Shown one piece after another: positions 11,218 to 23,890 of a DNA stretch of 64,000 bases (position 1 is its first letter; each line of letters starts with the position of its first letter). Position numbers and translations under genes: made by a program. The DNA comes from Batillaria attramentaria (taxonomy: Eukaryota > Mollusca > Gastropoda > Batillariidae): contig JACVVK020000083.1 in the NCBI GenBank assembly GCA_018292915.2, positions 1,187,501 through 1,251,500 of the forward strand, given 5' to 3'. The notes under the pieces are model-generated. The model was not told where the DNA came from and did no database searches. It saw only the letters and a program-made list of their open reading frames with translations.

Positions 11218-11529
11218 TCACACTGACCGATCGTCCCACTAGATCAAAGTTCACGCCACAAGAGCCCGCAAGATGAGCGAGTGACTAGTAACTACCCTCG
11301 TCGGATCAGCGCCCGGACTAAAAGGACGACGCGGGGGTGACGGTGAGGCGGGGTGGTGCGTGAGATCGATGAGAAGTCCTGGATCCACTCCCAGCAATTA
11401 GAGCCTAGAGTGAGAAGAGCAGGCAACAAAAAGTAGCCCCCGCTCTGATGTCGGCGCCTTGACCTTTTCACACATCGGCACCTAGCATCTCTACGCGGGT
11501 GACGTGGGAAGGCCACCGGCAACGGGAGA

Positions 11530-11548
11530 GGGGGGGGGGGGGGGGGGG
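11530..11548. repeat. Poly-G run
   Basis: About 19 G flanked by GGGAGA and TTGATG. Confidence 0.92.
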
Positions 11549-11589
11549 TTGATGCGTAAGAGTTTGTTGAGCACCTCAACAGCGATTCG

Positions 11590-11665
11590 GGATAATAATA
11601 ATAATCGAAATAGTAGGGCGCCTATCCTCGGGGAGTTACCTCTAGGCGTCTTATAATCTTAAAAC
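11590..11665 (-). mobile_element. Tail C copy 2
   Basis: GATAATAATAATAATC followed by GGGCGCCTATCCTC, GTTACCTCTAGGCGTC and TTATAAT. The trinucleotide tail plus paired GCGC/GGCG blocks match the tail C pattern on the minus strand. The following A-rich sequence up to ~12050 may be more of the same element but cannot be delimited. Confidence 0.4.
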
Positions 11666-12500
11666 GAAGTTTAAAAAACAAAACAAAAAAAAACACGTAA
11701 AACAACACATTCACTCAATGTACACTACGCAAGAACAAATTTAAACAATAACTAAAAGAGCGCAGATTAAAGAACATATAACACAAGTTAAAATGATAAA
11801 GGACAGGCAGAGACAATTAAAAACCATGAACAAGTACCAGTGATAAGATCCCAAACAAAAGAAAAGACTGGAATGAGCCAGATAAAACCTTAAAAGATAG
11901 CAGTGGTGAGGAGCTAAAAGTAAGGCTGACACAGCAACACAGCTTTACCAAGTCCTGCCTGTTGACGATGATGAAATCCAACCGATCAACGGTAGTTATA
12001 CTTACCACTGTTGAAAATGATGACAATGTCAAGGCAAACAGAAAAAAGGTGCCAGTTATGCTTTCGTAGGCTGCGATATTTTAATTTATTCGGTATTTCT
12101 TTTTAACGTGAAGCCATCTCTAGGCGCATTGCAGACAAACAACTCAAATTGCATTGCATTGTATTACAACTGTTTCTACAACCTTTGGACACACCGACTC
12201 TCCTACATGGACTCGTGCAGCTAGGGCCTAACGGGTCAATAGCCGAGGCCACTGCTGCTGGCCAGGACCTGAGCCAGCCTCTCTAGGACTGTCTCCGGAA
12301 CTGTCTCGATTAGCGCCTGCAGACATTGCTGCTGCAATCCAACACAGTTCTGTTCGCCCAGCAACCAACCGTCCACTCTAAAGGAACGGCCGTGGTCATT
12401 GTTGGACCTGTCTGCAACGTTTGTCAGTGTTCATGTAAGTTACCACTTACACACCTACACGGTGACAACATCTTACAGGCTGGCACCGAGCCAACAATGG
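11666..12500. other. Unannotated A-rich then mixed sequence
   Basis: 11670-12050 is strongly A-biased on the plus strand and may be degraded retroposon body. 12060-12500 shows nothing recognisable. Confidence 0.35.
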
Positions 12501-12516
12501 GGTACACGCGACGTGA

Positions 12517-12733
12517 GTGGGGTTTTTTTTTTTTTTTTTTTTTTTGGGGGGGGGGCTTTAAGCCGCGCAAGCGCCAAAGACTAATTCGCGGCTAAGTGTG
12601 CCTGCACAACGTGAAAAGACAAAAAAAGCGACGTTCGACAATGATGTAAACGTCTACGGGGCAGTATAAACCTAGGACATGCAGGAGACGCTGCGCCTTG
12701 ATGCTGATTTATCGAACTCCCGATTACAAAAAA
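12517..12733 (-). mobile_element. Element B copy with TSD and T/G-run tail
   Basis: On the minus strand the order is ATCGGGAGTTCGATAAATC-like, GCAGCGTCTCCTGCATGTCC, GTTTATACTGCCCCGTAGAC, TTAGCCGCGAATTAGTC and GGCTTAAAG. The usual (TGAG)n tail is replaced by a T23 run (12523-12545) plus G10. A 15-bp TSD with one mismatch lies at 12502-12516 (GTACACGCGACGTGA) and 12734-12748 (GTACATGCGACGTGA). Confidence 0.88.
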
Positions 12734-12924
12734 GTACATGCGACGTGAATATGATAAGGAGTCAGCTAGTGTTGTGGCACGCTTAACCGCTGATGAGAAG
12801 AATTTGAATTTTTGCGGGCTTGCACAGTCTGCATGCGGCATTGTATCGCACTCAGGGCTCTACCAATCAGTAAGATAGACTATCTCGAGCACACAGACGC
12901 ACCCACAAGTGCAACTGCTCTGAA

Positions 12925-13010
12925 CCATAAGCTAATAATAATAATAATAATAATAATACATGGCTTTTATAGAGCGCTGTTCTCCCGCTTCAAGGACTCG
13001 CTGCGCTTAA
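12925..13010 (-). mobile_element. Tail C copy 3 with (AAT)n
   Basis: (AAT)n at ~12931-12958, then ACATGGCTTTTATAGAGCGC and a second GCGCTT block. It abuts the following (CA)n. Same arrangement as the other tail C copies. Confidence 0.45.

Positions 13011-13082
<72 letters not shown>
13011..13082. repeat. (CA)n microsatellite
   Basis: About 36 uninterrupted CA units. Confidence 0.97.
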
Positions 13083-13085
<3 letters not shown>

Positions 13086-13855
13086 TTTACATCCCCTCCG
13101 CTTACATACAATTTGGCAGTGCAACGAACTCATGATGCACATGAAGCTAACTCCTGTGAATTCTAGTAAACATGGAAAGTGACGTGTAATGGTCAGTAAG
13201 GGTTGGTTCAGCGACCTCCTAGCTAGAAGCTTGTCTATCTCTGCAGAAACCAACCCATCTCTCTCCTGAGTCTTCACCAACGACAGGTTTTCGTGGCCTT
13301 CCTAAGCATCAGTCTTATTTCTCTTCTGACAGAAAGCAGCACAAGTCTGTCCTGCTCATCTCCACATAGGAAGCCGGCCAGTGCCATGAGATCCTGTCCC
13401 AACAACGTAACAGGAGATGGAAATTTCCGTCTCCATAGAAGTCTTCCTCGAAGTCAAGCCCCCTCTTTCGCAATATCCCATAATCTTTGGAAATTCCCAA
13501 TAAGCCGATTTCGCTCACTGGCGCCAGCAGCGCAAGCCTCGGATCCTTCGCAACCATTCTCTGTACCGCAGATCATGTGTCTATCCTTCAGCATGATACG
13601 GACAGGAAGACATTGACGCTACGGGCTGAGAGAATGGTTGCAATACTGCAAGCGACGTGACCCTAGCCGTTCTTCCGCAGTCCGCAGCTGGGCGGTTGGA
13701 ATGGGGCGTCCAACACGATATTAAATATCTTGGCGTCAAACAGCCGAGACGGGGTTTGAAGAACAGCGTCATTCAGGAACCGCGAAAGGGGTTACAAACT
13801 GGGCAAAGATGGAACCGGTTTTATAAGCAGCCTCTGCACACATCAAACGAATTAA

Positions 13856-13860
<5 letters not shown>
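13083..13860. other. Unannotated stretch
   Basis: Overlapping frames on both strands (13293-13616 plus, 13315-13557 minus) have no recognisable domain and are about as long as chance allows. Confidence 0.4.

Positions 13861-13897
<37 letters not shown>
13861..13897. repeat. (GA)n microsatellite
   Basis: About 18 GA units. Confidence 0.96.
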
Positions 13898-13899
<2 letters not shown>

Positions 13900-14453
13900 T
13901 GCTTTCTCAGGCAAAGGCGAGATATTGGCGCTGCTGACAGTGACTACGGGGCATCGAATAGAAAGATAATCGATACACGAATCGACTTGTAAATGAGAAA
14001 ATGTGGATTCAGACTGGTCCAGCACCACGGGACGTACACCAAATGTACGTGCACATTCCTTTAACTATCCTCTTCATTCTCCTCGCGTATTTCTAGTCTC
14101 TGAAAGAAACGGAGAGAGAGTATGCAACACCTACTAGAAGACGTACTACAGCAAATCCTAAGGAGAGGACAAAATTGGTAAGAGGGAATCCTTACACAAG
14201 AACAGCGTCGGTAAAAGGGACATTGAGAAATGAGTTTCCCTTTGGTACTGACTCACTGTCACAGCCGACACCTTTCACATGGCAGGGCTTGTTGAAGAGC
14301 GGTAGCGACATACGAGGGCCGCTGGAAGCCGATTTGGGTAATACAGCCGGATATTAGTATCATCCGACCGTCAGCTAAAGGCTGCGCTAAGCTACGCTAC
14401 TCTTTGTTGTCTAAACGCATGACAAACCCCATGCACGCCAACAGTAACGTCGT

Positions 14454-14627
14454 GGGGAGCCGGGGTGGCCGAATGGTAGAGCGTTGGACTTCTAATGCTC
14501 GGGTCGTGAGTTCGTATCCCGGCTGAGGCCAAATATTTGTGCTGGCTTTTTCATCGTTGCCCCGTCTTTGATATCACCCGAATGTGGTGGAAAAGGACGT
14601 TAAACCCCCAAACACCCCCAAACACAA
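14454..14627 (+). mobile_element. SINE-A copy 3, full length
   Basis: tRNA-like head: A box TGGCCGAATGG and B box AGTTCGTATCC (one change from the majority), followed by the conserved body and a CCCCCAAACA-type tail. A 14-bp TSD with one mismatch: CCAACAGTAACGTC (14438-14451) and CCAACATTAACGTC (14628-14641). Full-length copies should carry a Pol III internal promoter. Confidence 0.92.
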
Positions 14628-14789
14628 CCAACATTAACGTCAAACTGCGTCAGCAATAATCAAGTCAGGCTTTTTGTTTGTGGGCAAATGTAGGGCGCGC
14701 ACAATACGCACTTCTGTTTGTTTCAATATCAATATGAATTTCAATTCATTTAATAAAAAGCTGTCTCTGGTACGTCAACCGAAGGTCAC

Positions 14790-14957
14790 GGGTGGGTGTT
14801 TGGGAGTTTAACGTCCTTTTCCACCACGTAAGGGTGATATCAAAGACGGGGCAACGAGAAAAAGGCCAGCACAAATATTAGGCCCGAACCGGGATTCGAA
14901 GTCACGACCCGAGCAATGAGAGTCCAACACTCTACCATTAGGCTATCCCTGCTCCCC
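14790..14957 (-). mobile_element. SINE-A copy 4, full length
   Basis: Complete element on the minus strand from GGGGAGC (14957) to the CACCC tail (14791). The A box is changed (TAGCCTAATGG). TSD AACCGAAGGTCAC (14777-14789) / AACCGTATGTCAC (14958-14970), 11 of 13. Only about 160 bp from copy 3 and in the opposite orientation. Confidence 0.9.
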
Positions 14958-14970
14958 AACCGTATGTCAC

Positions 14971-15890
14971 ATGATGACGCTCAGTTAACCCGAGACATGT
15001 AACAACGGACATTGGCCGCTTCCAGCATCTGCCATGGTGCGTGCTGCGTGCGATGCACGTGCTGGACTTTGACACGTGATCAGATGTGACCACTTTGTCG
15101 AGGCCCACCCATGGAGAACTGGAGCTCCACTTTCTGACGTTCGATGGGCGGATGGCGTGACAGGAGAGCGTCTTGCTGGCCCTCAAACACCTCGGCAGTG
15201 GAGATAGAAAGTAAGGGGCTGTGGGTCTCATTCCACGCACTTTCCAGTGTTGCACAATCCTTAGCTTGATGGCAGACTTATTTGTGTAGCTACAATGTTA
15301 TAAAGCATGTGTTGATGTGTGGGTCATGCTGTCATTCTGGACGCTTTGACTTTTCCCTTGATTAAGCACCCTTTCTAGGTTTCCCTGGGAGAATATACAT
15401 TAACGATGACAATGATTATGTATTTTTCAACGGTAAAAAATCATCAACACATGTGCCACTTTTAATTAATTAATTAATTATTTAATTTCGTTTTGGTCTT
15501 TCGGGAACACTTCTGTGCCATGGGATGACTTGCGTTAAAAATAAACCAAACAACAACAACGGCAAAAAAAAACAAAAAAAAAAAACGTGGTTCCTAGATC
15601 AAACAGGAAACATTACGCTCATGCTTGAAAGTATTTCTCTTTACTGTTCTTCTTGCACACTCCCGAACACTCACCTGACAGTCATGCAATACACGGGCAT
15701 GTGCTGATATGAAATCGCATGGATTCGAGAATACACTTTACATTTACAAAGATAAGTATTGCTAGGACCACCAAAGAAAAATATGTATTCTGCCGGTACC
15801 ACCTAATCTACCCCACAATCGCCTCTTCAGACACATACATGACACTTCATTAACAGACTCATCTTCTCAACTCAATATCTCCCCCTCCCC
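14971..15890. other. Unannotated stretch
   Basis: A (TTAA)n patch lies at 15462-15480 and an A-rich patch at 15555-15585. A 105-codon minus frame (14938-15255) overlaps the SINE head and is not gene-like. Confidence 0.4.
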
Positions 15891-15892
15891 AT

Positions 15893-15894
<2 letters not shown>

Positions 15895-15939
<45 letters not shown>

Positions 15940-15958
15940 AACACACACACACACACAC
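15895..15958. repeat. (CA)n microsatellite with AAACA interruptions
   Basis: Three CA blocks split by two extra A residues. Confidence 0.95.
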
Positions 15959-16274
15959 CATCCAAGCCCCTTATCCAACTCCCCCTTCCCTCTCAAGACT
16001 ACTATCAGTGACTGACTGAGCCAGGACCGACACGCGACCCCGCCAGCAGACAAAGAAATCTGTTTCTTCATACTGTACAAACCGAGGCAAGAAATCTGTT
16101 CGCTGCTTGCATTAGCAGGTCCATCCGGCTGGCGATGTATGCGTGTCCACACTCAGGACCCCATGTCCGTTGTGTGTTCAAGGGCTGTAAAGGCCGGGAC
16201 AGGGCGAGAGACTCCCTGATTGTAAATCGATACTTGCATGTCTTTGCATGACCCTACTGTGAGCTTGGCTGGCT

Positions 16275-16277
<3 letters not shown>

Positions 16278-16314
<37 letters not shown>

Positions 16315-16338
16315 TGTGTGTGTGTCTGTGTGTCTGTG
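16278..16338. repeat. (GT)n with CTGT interruptions
   Basis: Pure GT, then alternating TCTG variants. Confidence 0.95.
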
Positions 16339-16360
16339 AACGCTATGAGCTGTATGACAA

Positions 16361-16538
16361 GGGCGGGTGGGAGAGGTGTTTGGGGGTTTAACGTCCTTTT
16401 CCACCACACGCGGGTGATATCAAAGACGGGGCAACGATGAAAAAGCCAGCATAAATATTTGGCCCCAGCCGGGATACGAACTCACGACCCGAGCATTATA
16501 AGTCCAACGCTCTACCGTTCAGCCACCCCGGCTCCCCT
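16361..16538 (-). mobile_element. SINE-A copy 5, full length
   Basis: Minus-strand head ends at 16537 with intact A (TGGCTGAACGG) and B (AGTTCGTATCC) boxes, full body and GTTAAACCCCCAAACACC tail. Likely TSD TGTATGACAA (16351-16360) / TGTATTACAA (16539-16548), 9 of 10. Confidence 0.9.
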
Positions 16539-16755
16539 TGTATTACAACGATCCCTCCAGATTTACTATAGTTGGTGGATGAGGCTGTGTATGATCGTTT
16601 ATACATTTTGCGTGTCTGAAAGTCAGCTAGCAACATTCTGCGATTTAATAGCAACGCATGTAGACAACATCACACTCTCACCGCGCGCGGAGTATGTGGA
16701 CGTGCCATTTTGAAGTACGTGGATTGCAAAATGATCCGCATTCCTGAGCACGAGA

Positions 16756-16851
16756 GTGAGTGAGTGAGTGAGTGAGTTTTTGAGGCTTAACGCCGCGCAA
16801 GCCACAAAGACTAATTTGCGGCTAAGTGTGTCTGCACTACATGAAAAAAAA

Positions 16852-16930
<79 letters not shown>

Positions 16931-17018
16931 CGTTGGGCAGCTGATACAAACTGATCTACGGGGCAATATAAACCTAGGACATGCAGGAGACGCTGCACCT
17001 TCATGCTAATTTCTCGAA
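16756..17018 (-). mobile_element. Element B copy with internal (AT)n expansion
   Basis: Tail (GAGT)n at the left, then TTTTGAGGCTTAACGCCGCG on the plus strand, with the body running to TTCTCGAA. The internal A-rich segment has expanded into about 32 AT units (16864-16928). A perfect 12-bp TSD CTGAGCACGAGA lies at 16744-16755 and 17019-17030. 5'-truncated relative to the copies at 34.6 and 52.1 kb. Confidence 0.92.
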
Positions 17019-17030
17019 CTGAGCACGAGA

Positions 17031-18300
17031 AGGAAAGTTAAAACCGACAATGGGTAAAAATACAGTTAAAAAAATAATAATAAAAATAACAAAAACGGCA
17101 GTGGATTATCCGATACCACTGACAAGAAAACAAAAAAAAAAAGGCAAAGCTGTAATGATGAGGAGAAGAGGTCTCAGACCACATCTTGGACCAAAAACAA
17201 GAATGAAGTTGGATTTATGGCAATGGGTCGCAGAGGACGCCACAAAAAGGCAACGCCCACACAAAACCCCCATGGGACATGACTCTCGCAAAACAAAAAG
17301 CACTCTCGCTGACCCAGTCACTGTTCTGACACAGTTAACGGAGTGACAGAGAGAAAAATGAACTAAAGCTACATGATATGCGGGACAGCCGACACTAACC
17401 CCCACAAATATCACGCCATAGTGACATCCAGTTCCCAATTCCTCCCATACGGCCGACTCGAGGTATCCAGAGCTAATGCGCGCGCACACACAATAAGGCT
17501 ATCAACATTCATTGGTTCGGGTTTGTACTGGACAAACATTTGTCATGATGGTCTTCGCTCCTCCCAGTCAGCACCGGGAGGAGAGCCTGAAGCGAGAGAG
17601 AAAAGAGGAATTTGCATTCATAGAAGCACAGGGACATGCCAAGAAGAAAGACTTTATAAGGAAAGGTTTTGTGTATGGAAAGGGTCACAGCCCAGCACCG
17701 TTGTGTTATGAAACAAGTTAAGAACCAACGTGGAACGGCCCAGAAGAGCCTAGAACAAACTAATACGCAGACTGCGATAAACCGAAAGATGTTCTTTACC
17801 ATGGTTACAAATGTCTACTCATTCTCTTTATGCGTTTCCGTTTAGATTTTGTTGTTGCTGTTGCAAATTCCCCCTATCCCCACCCCATTGATCCATTTTC
17901 TATTTTCATTTTTTTAAACCTTCTAACCTATTTAAATACCATAAACAAGACTACCACATATAATTAATAAATTACTAGTTGTCAGGGATCTTTGTCATAT
18001 ATGATAAGGCTGTGTTCGATTTGAAGTTCCACTGAACCTGTGAACGTGAGCATTTCTGACTAGTCTCATACAACCCGTCAGCCGCTGAAAACTGTGCAGG
18101 TTCTATAGCAAAAGGAACATTAAAAGCAAAGGAAGAAATAGGGGGGCGCAAAAGCGGAGGACCATTGACAACCGTAATCAGCCAATATCTGTCGGCAATA
18201 ATCGGCACAAGTACAATCCGGCAGAGTACCGATGAAGAGCTATCGGAGGGCTTGGGTCCGATCCCGCTAGTTGTGCAATGCAAGGACCCTTGAATACCGG
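17031..18300. other. Unannotated stretch
   Basis: Mixed sequence with frames up to 127 codons on opposite strands. None has a recognisable domain, signal peptide or splice context. Confidence 0.4.
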
Positions 18301-18308
18301 GCTGACAG

Positions 18309-18402
18309 TTCAATCAAAGGCAGATCCCTCGCCCCAATCAGATCCAATTTTAAAGGCCAGACCGTCCAATCAAAAGCAGATCCTTTGGCCCAATCAGATC
18401 CT
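18309..18402. repeat. 56-bp duplication carrying four CCAAT-type boxes
   Basis: Two tandem units with the order CAATCAAAGGCAGATCC then CCCCAATCAGATCC; the second unit starts 56 bp after the first. Three motifs are CCAATCA and the first is TCAATCA. Could be a duplicated NF-Y-type site cluster or just a minisatellite. No promoter partner is identified. Confidence 0.55.
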
Positions 18403-19090
18403 CATTTACAGACGAAGCCGCGTCGTCCTGTGACATAGTCCCCCATCTCAAGAACATCAGCTGCGCTTGAGACTATTTTAAACTCCGGAAATCGCTGCCG
18501 TGCAGGGAACGAAAAAAAAAAAACAAACCTACTGGAGCCTCTGGGCTGTCGGGGATTGTTCTTTAGCAGAATTCGACTGCACTGTATCGACTGAAATTTC
18601 CCTCTATCCGTCCACTGGAAGATCCAGTTACTCGCACTTATATTGCCCATCTGAAATTTGGAATGATTTTATGCATACGTTGTACACATGCAGACACAGG
18701 TTCAGCATCTATACCACAAGTAACGAGCTCGTCTGAAATAGGTTTTTATACTTTTCGACACACCACCTACACAGATGAGTTTGAATGTAACTTATAATTT
18801 GACGTTACTGTTATCCGCTTGTGTCTGACGCTGTCGAACTGAAATTAATTCGCTGCCAACGCCCAAAATCCGCTTTCTAGGGCTGGAGGTCACTACAAAC
18901 CCCTTTGCACAATCTCCTCTGTGTAATATGTCAGTTCCTGACTTTTGTTTCAATCGTCTGGAGTGTGAGATAACTGACCTAATTTGCATCCATCAACGCC
19001 CAATGCCGGCTCTCCCGAGCCCATAACTTCTACTATAGTAACATCAAGCTGTGTATCCATATGTTGATGTACTTGTTAGACAGTAAAGCT
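18403..19090. other. Unannotated stretch
   Basis: Nothing recognisable beyond a short A-run near 18515. Confidence 0.4.
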
Positions 19091-19141
19091 GTATGTATGT
19101 ATGTGTGTGTGTGTGTGGGGGGGGGGGTATGTGTGAGTGAA

Positions 19142-19229
<88 letters not shown>

Positions 19230-19245
19230 TGTGTGTGTGCGTGTG

Positions 19246-19316
<71 letters not shown>

Positions 19317-19317
19317 T
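19091..19317. repeat. Compound (GTAT)n / G-run / (AT)n / (GT)n microsatellite
   Basis: GTAT-like units and a 10-G run, then (AT)n 19145-19172, then (GT)n to 19317 with rare CTGT and GCGT variants. Confidence 0.96.
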
Positions 19318-20506
19318 GTAATAGTCTATATTATACGTAACGTATGAATATAGTATAACTGTAAATGTCTATGAGTGCCGTTTGTCTGTGTATTGTATGT
19401 AAGTATGTCTTGTATAAAAATGCCAATAAGAAGGGGAAAAAATCAAGGTTCTTGTTCTTGTTCTAGCTTGTTCTTGTTCTTGTTCTAGTTCTCAGCGCTT
19501 AAAAATGAGAAAGGGAGGTGAGTAACTTACGTTAAAGTGCGTTTAATAATTCAGTAGCCAACGATTTTCCGCGATAACTTTTTGTAGAGCCATTTTCGTA
19601 TCCTATAAAAGAAAACAAGTTGATCCTGGCCTAGTAACCTAATATATTTCATGGCAGTCGGGGTTCTCATCTGTTTTCTTATTCAGTTTCTTCTCGGCAT
19701 AAGTGAAATTTTCAGTGAAAACGCGAGCTGGAAATATGTAAATATAGAAATTGGCCTAAAGTATAACCCCCCTCCCCCATCCCCCCGGAAAGCCTCAAGT
19801 GACAATGACGAAAAATATAATCACGCTCATTTATTAACGTGTGCTCTTGAAACCTTCAGGAGACAGCAATAAACAGTGACGTCAGTAAATGACGTCAAAG
19901 AACTATTTTGGAATTAATACATTATTTGAAAAGGACTTGTAAGGTTTCCCCCCCCCCCCCCCCCCAAAAAAAAAAAAGCAGTAAAAACGTCAATTTTGGC
20001 TTGTTTCACGTACGCTGAGAAAAACGAAGAAACAAAGAACCTTGAATTCGATGAAATAATTTACAGGTCACCAGGCCATGATCAACTTATACGTATACGA
20101 AAGTTGCTCAATAAAAAGGTATCGCCGAAAATCGCTGGAGGGTGAATTACCAAACGCAGTATACCCGCAACAAATTTCTTTCTCATCCTCATGTTTACAA
20201 GACAGGACGCTTTTTTCCCCCTCTCACCCACGCGCGCCTGTCCTGCCAGGGCTGAATGCAAAGGGTGGATGCAAAGCAATTATATGGCAGGTGGTTCTGT
20301 CAAGTCCTGACGGCCGCGCTTCTGCCGAGGTCGACACCAGTTCAATTTGGCTTTTAAATTTGTGTAATCCGGCCTCCAGGGTTCCGAGGAAGGCAGGCTG
20401 GCGAGCTCCAAAATAAAATTGGGCTTCAGTTTCGGAATGATTGCCCGACGCTGTTATTCCTGAGAAGAAAAAACAATCGTCAAGGTTTGGGGTGGTGTTG
20501 TTGTTT
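19318..20506. other. Mostly unique sequence with homopolymers
   Basis: A CTTGTT hexamer patch lies at 19447-19490. A C18-A12 run lies at 19948-19977. No gene seen. Confidence 0.4.
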
Positions 20507-20533
20507 TCTTTCTTTCTTTCTTTCTTTCTTTTT
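20507..20533. repeat. (TTTC)n microsatellite
   Basis: About six TTTC units. Confidence 0.9.
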
Positions 20534-22680
20534 CTTCCCCTATTTGGGGCTTAAGGGTGTTAGCCTGGGCCGGTTTTCATCAGCAACGTGAGTCGACATG
20601 ATGCTCGGGTAAAGCGGGATTTTTATCCAAAACAAAAAAGGGGCAATCATTTTACGGCCAACGGACGACAGAAAATAAGCACGAAAGTGAGGAATTTAAA
20701 AAAAGGAAGAAAGGAATCGACCAAGAATGGTAACGATTCATTAGAACACGGTTGCTATTGTTTTCAGTCAATGGTACAATTAAAAATATCTGAACAGTAA
20801 GGCTAAAAAAGAAGAAGAAGAAAACAATCAACGACACAAAAAATGAAAACGACGAAGCTAAACACGGTTATTGTTTTTTTTTCGGTCAATGGAAGAATTT
20901 AAAAAATATCTGAAAAGGATAGGAGTGCAACAAGTACGGAACTAACTACCACCTACACGCCGAAAAACCCTCCCATCTCTAATTGGTTTATTTCTGGTAG
21001 GCGCAGGACGTCTGTAGAGAAGAAATTATCTCCACCCCCTCCTACAGACACCAACGTCATGAGTCCATAACATATCAGTCGGTGTATCAGCGGTGTGTCT
21101 ACTTTGATCTTGGCGTGATCACAGAGTGGAAATTCCAAAATCAACCACCTCAATCAAGCCGCTCCCTAAAATACAATTTTCAGACATGTAAGGTCTTTTG
21201 CGTGAAGGTTTGTGACACTGCATGTAAAGCCACTGTTAGACCAAGCAATGCATTTCAGTACAAAGTTGGAGCCTCAACTCAGCCCATTTCATGCAAAACA
21301 AAGTATCCGACACACGAAATCCATGTCGGATTTTTTCCCCAGATATGGACAGAACGCTTACAGAGCTATGGATCACATAAAAGTCTAGTACCACCTTGCA
21401 CTCCGGGGTGTTGCCGTAAAATGTTGCATTTGTGTAATGTCAAATGTAGGCGTTCCGTTCTAATTCACGAGTCCTTCACTGTAATGTCATAATTTGTAAT
21501 ATGTGTCACGTCTTAAACAGTCAAGGTAACATTACCGACCTGACATGAACCGCTATCAGACTATATTAAAACACGTAGAACAGAACTGCCATGACTTATT
21601 TCATCTACTTGACTTAAAGAATAACAGCAACAAACTTGATTTTTTAATAACGATTTTAGCGCTGTAACTCCCGCCATTTGAGATGACTTTATAAGAAATA
21701 ACAGATATAAAATCTCTGTATTTTTAAAATTTTAGCGTCATAACTCCCGGCTTTTAAAATGCAAAACTAGCGCCTGGACCACACCGCAGAATTTCTTCCC
21801 GTGTCGTCTTGAAAATGGTTTCGACGAATCCTCTCCTTACGATCTTTGACACGGGTCCCAAAAAAACAAACCCATCAGCAAATTACGGAAGGGTTGTAAT
21901 ACCTCAGGCCTGAGCCCCCCGTCTCCAGCGATCACACGAGATGCATATTCCTGTGATGGCCTTTTTGGTCGCAGCCCATCAGGCGGTGCTGGGAGCGGCA
22001 TTAGTTCCTCATTGCACCGGGGCCGCGTGGCCACGCCAAGCGCACAGCCCTCCAAACCCAATTCCTTTCACCTCACTGCCCTCCCCTGATGACATTCGCT
22101 AGATGGCGCCGCGGCGCGTGGAAGAGGTGCACGCCGGGAAGGCACTGGGGAGCCTTCCAGTGTGTCCAAGGGAAAGACATCAGCCCACCGGCCGAGGTCC
22201 AAAATAGGGTCTTGCGTCTTGCGTAGTTGTGTCTAGTGCAGGGTGACACAGGGCAATAGAGGAATCAGCAAGCAGGACCGATCGGAGGAAAGGCCAGAAG
22301 GGGCGAGAGGGGGAGGGGGATGGGGAGTCAGTCCGCGTTTATGGAGAAAGAACGATGACGGAAAGAAGGGGGGAGGGGAGGGGGGGGGCAGCAAGAGAAG
22401 GAAACATATCTTCAGGATGACCAAAGTTGAGGCTTTATGGCAAAGGCGGCAACAATTAATATCATGGAACTTCAGTGAATCCGGAGTCGGGGAAGCCGGG
22501 GAGGCCGAATGGATTCGGATTAGGATTCGGAGTATAAAAGACATCGGCATGCCCAAGACAGTCACAGCCGGCGCCAACACCTTCCAGCCGGCCGGTCTGG
22601 CATTGAGACAACACCATCTACCTTTTAATTGCTTTCAGTTTTTCTGTGTGTGTATTTGTATCAGTGAGAGGTTGTGTGAG
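20534..22680. other. Unannotated stretch
   Basis: A diverged ~74-bp duplication lies at 21645-21760 (TTTTAGCG..TAACTCCCG twice). The 136-codon plus frame at 21082-21492 has scattered Cys but matches no family I recognise. A purine-rich G-run patch lies at 22300-22390. The segment 22491-22512 resembles the first 22 bases of SINE-A but has no body. Confidence 0.4.
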
Positions 22681-22682
22681 AT

Positions 22683-22808
<126 letters not shown>

Positions 22809-22814
22809 CTATCT

Positions 22815-22866
22815 GGAGAGTCTGCGCTATACAAATACTAATTATTATCATCATCATTATTATTAT
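22815..22866 (+). mobile_element. Tail C copy 4
   Basis: AGTCTGCGCTATACAAATAC followed by ATTATTATCATCATCATTATT. This is the plus-orientation form of the GCGCTATA..(ATT)n retroposon 3' end. Confidence 0.5.
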
Positions 22867-23633
22867 TAGTTTACTCTGATTGCATAGCTAGCTGACGACA
22901 AGAAAAGTAGTTCACGAAACCCAAAATCGTGGGCTGTGTCCTATTATTATTATCAGATTTAATAGAAACAAACATAAACACACAACGGGGGTGAAGAGGG
23001 GGTAGGAACTGAACTGAAAATAACCAACACGTAGGGTTGTGACAAAAACAATGCAACGTGCTGGATAGGGGTTCTCTTATAATTTCTTCTTTCTAAAGCA
23101 AACGTTCTGAAGGAATTTATACGTGCAGTTACCTAGAGTGAAGCTAATGCCCGGAACATACACGGAACCGATTCGTAAGAATGAACAATGATGAAGCAAA
23201 TATGCCATACATATGGACTTGGACTCACATACTCCCATACTTATAAGAACACCTCACTCTGCTTTCCGTTCCTGATTAGTGACCGACCAACAACATGAGA
23301 GGGTTGTCTCACTGAAAATGTTTGTCTCCAGTTTCGGTTTGTTTTCTGCTGTTTTTGTTTGTATTTTTTTTTCTTTAATTTTGAAAAGAAATTCAAGAGG
23401 AACACTGATGTACCAAATGCCCGCTGCAAATCCCCACATTCGCCAGTTCTAAAGTCTGCAAAACAGCGGCTTAGCAACATCGCATCAGAACCAGGCCCAG
23501 GGCAAATCACAGCCTAATAATATTGTAAGGGGGCAGCCAAGACTTGAAATTAAATGATGAGAGGCAAAAAAAACAAAAACAAACGTGTTAAAGGGCTTAA
23601 ATGTAGCTCTGGGCAGGGAAATTAGAAACTTGT
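22867..23633. other. Unannotated stretch
   Basis: No gene or repeat recognised apart from T- and A-rich patches. Confidence 0.4.
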
Positions 23634-23673
23634 GCTGCTGCTGCTGCTCTCTCTCTCTCTCTCTCTCTCTCTC
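23634..23673. repeat. (CTG)n-(CT)n
   Basis: Four CTG triplets, then about 13 CT units. Confidence 0.94.
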
Positions 23674-23768
23674 AGGACAGCTTGTAAGACAGGCAGCAAT
23701 GCCTAAATGCTCTATCCTGAATTAAAAAACAACAACGTTTCATCACCAACGTTCCATCATCTCTCCGG

Positions 23769-23890
<122 letters not shown>

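Noticed and set aside
14454..14530. Possible tRNA gene
   Set aside because: A and B boxes are present, but the same head occurs at many sites, joined each time to the same body and tail and flanked by TSDs. It is a SINE head.
21082..21492. 136-codon Cys-containing frame
   Set aside because: Scattered cysteines do not form a spacing I recognise, and no signal peptide or neighbouring exon is visible.
22491..22512. 5' fragment of SINE-A (GGAAGCCGGGGAGGCCGAAT)
   Set aside because: Resembles the first 22 bases of the head, but no body follows and 3'-truncated copies are not expected from target-primed retrotransposition. Probably chance in a GC-rich patch.
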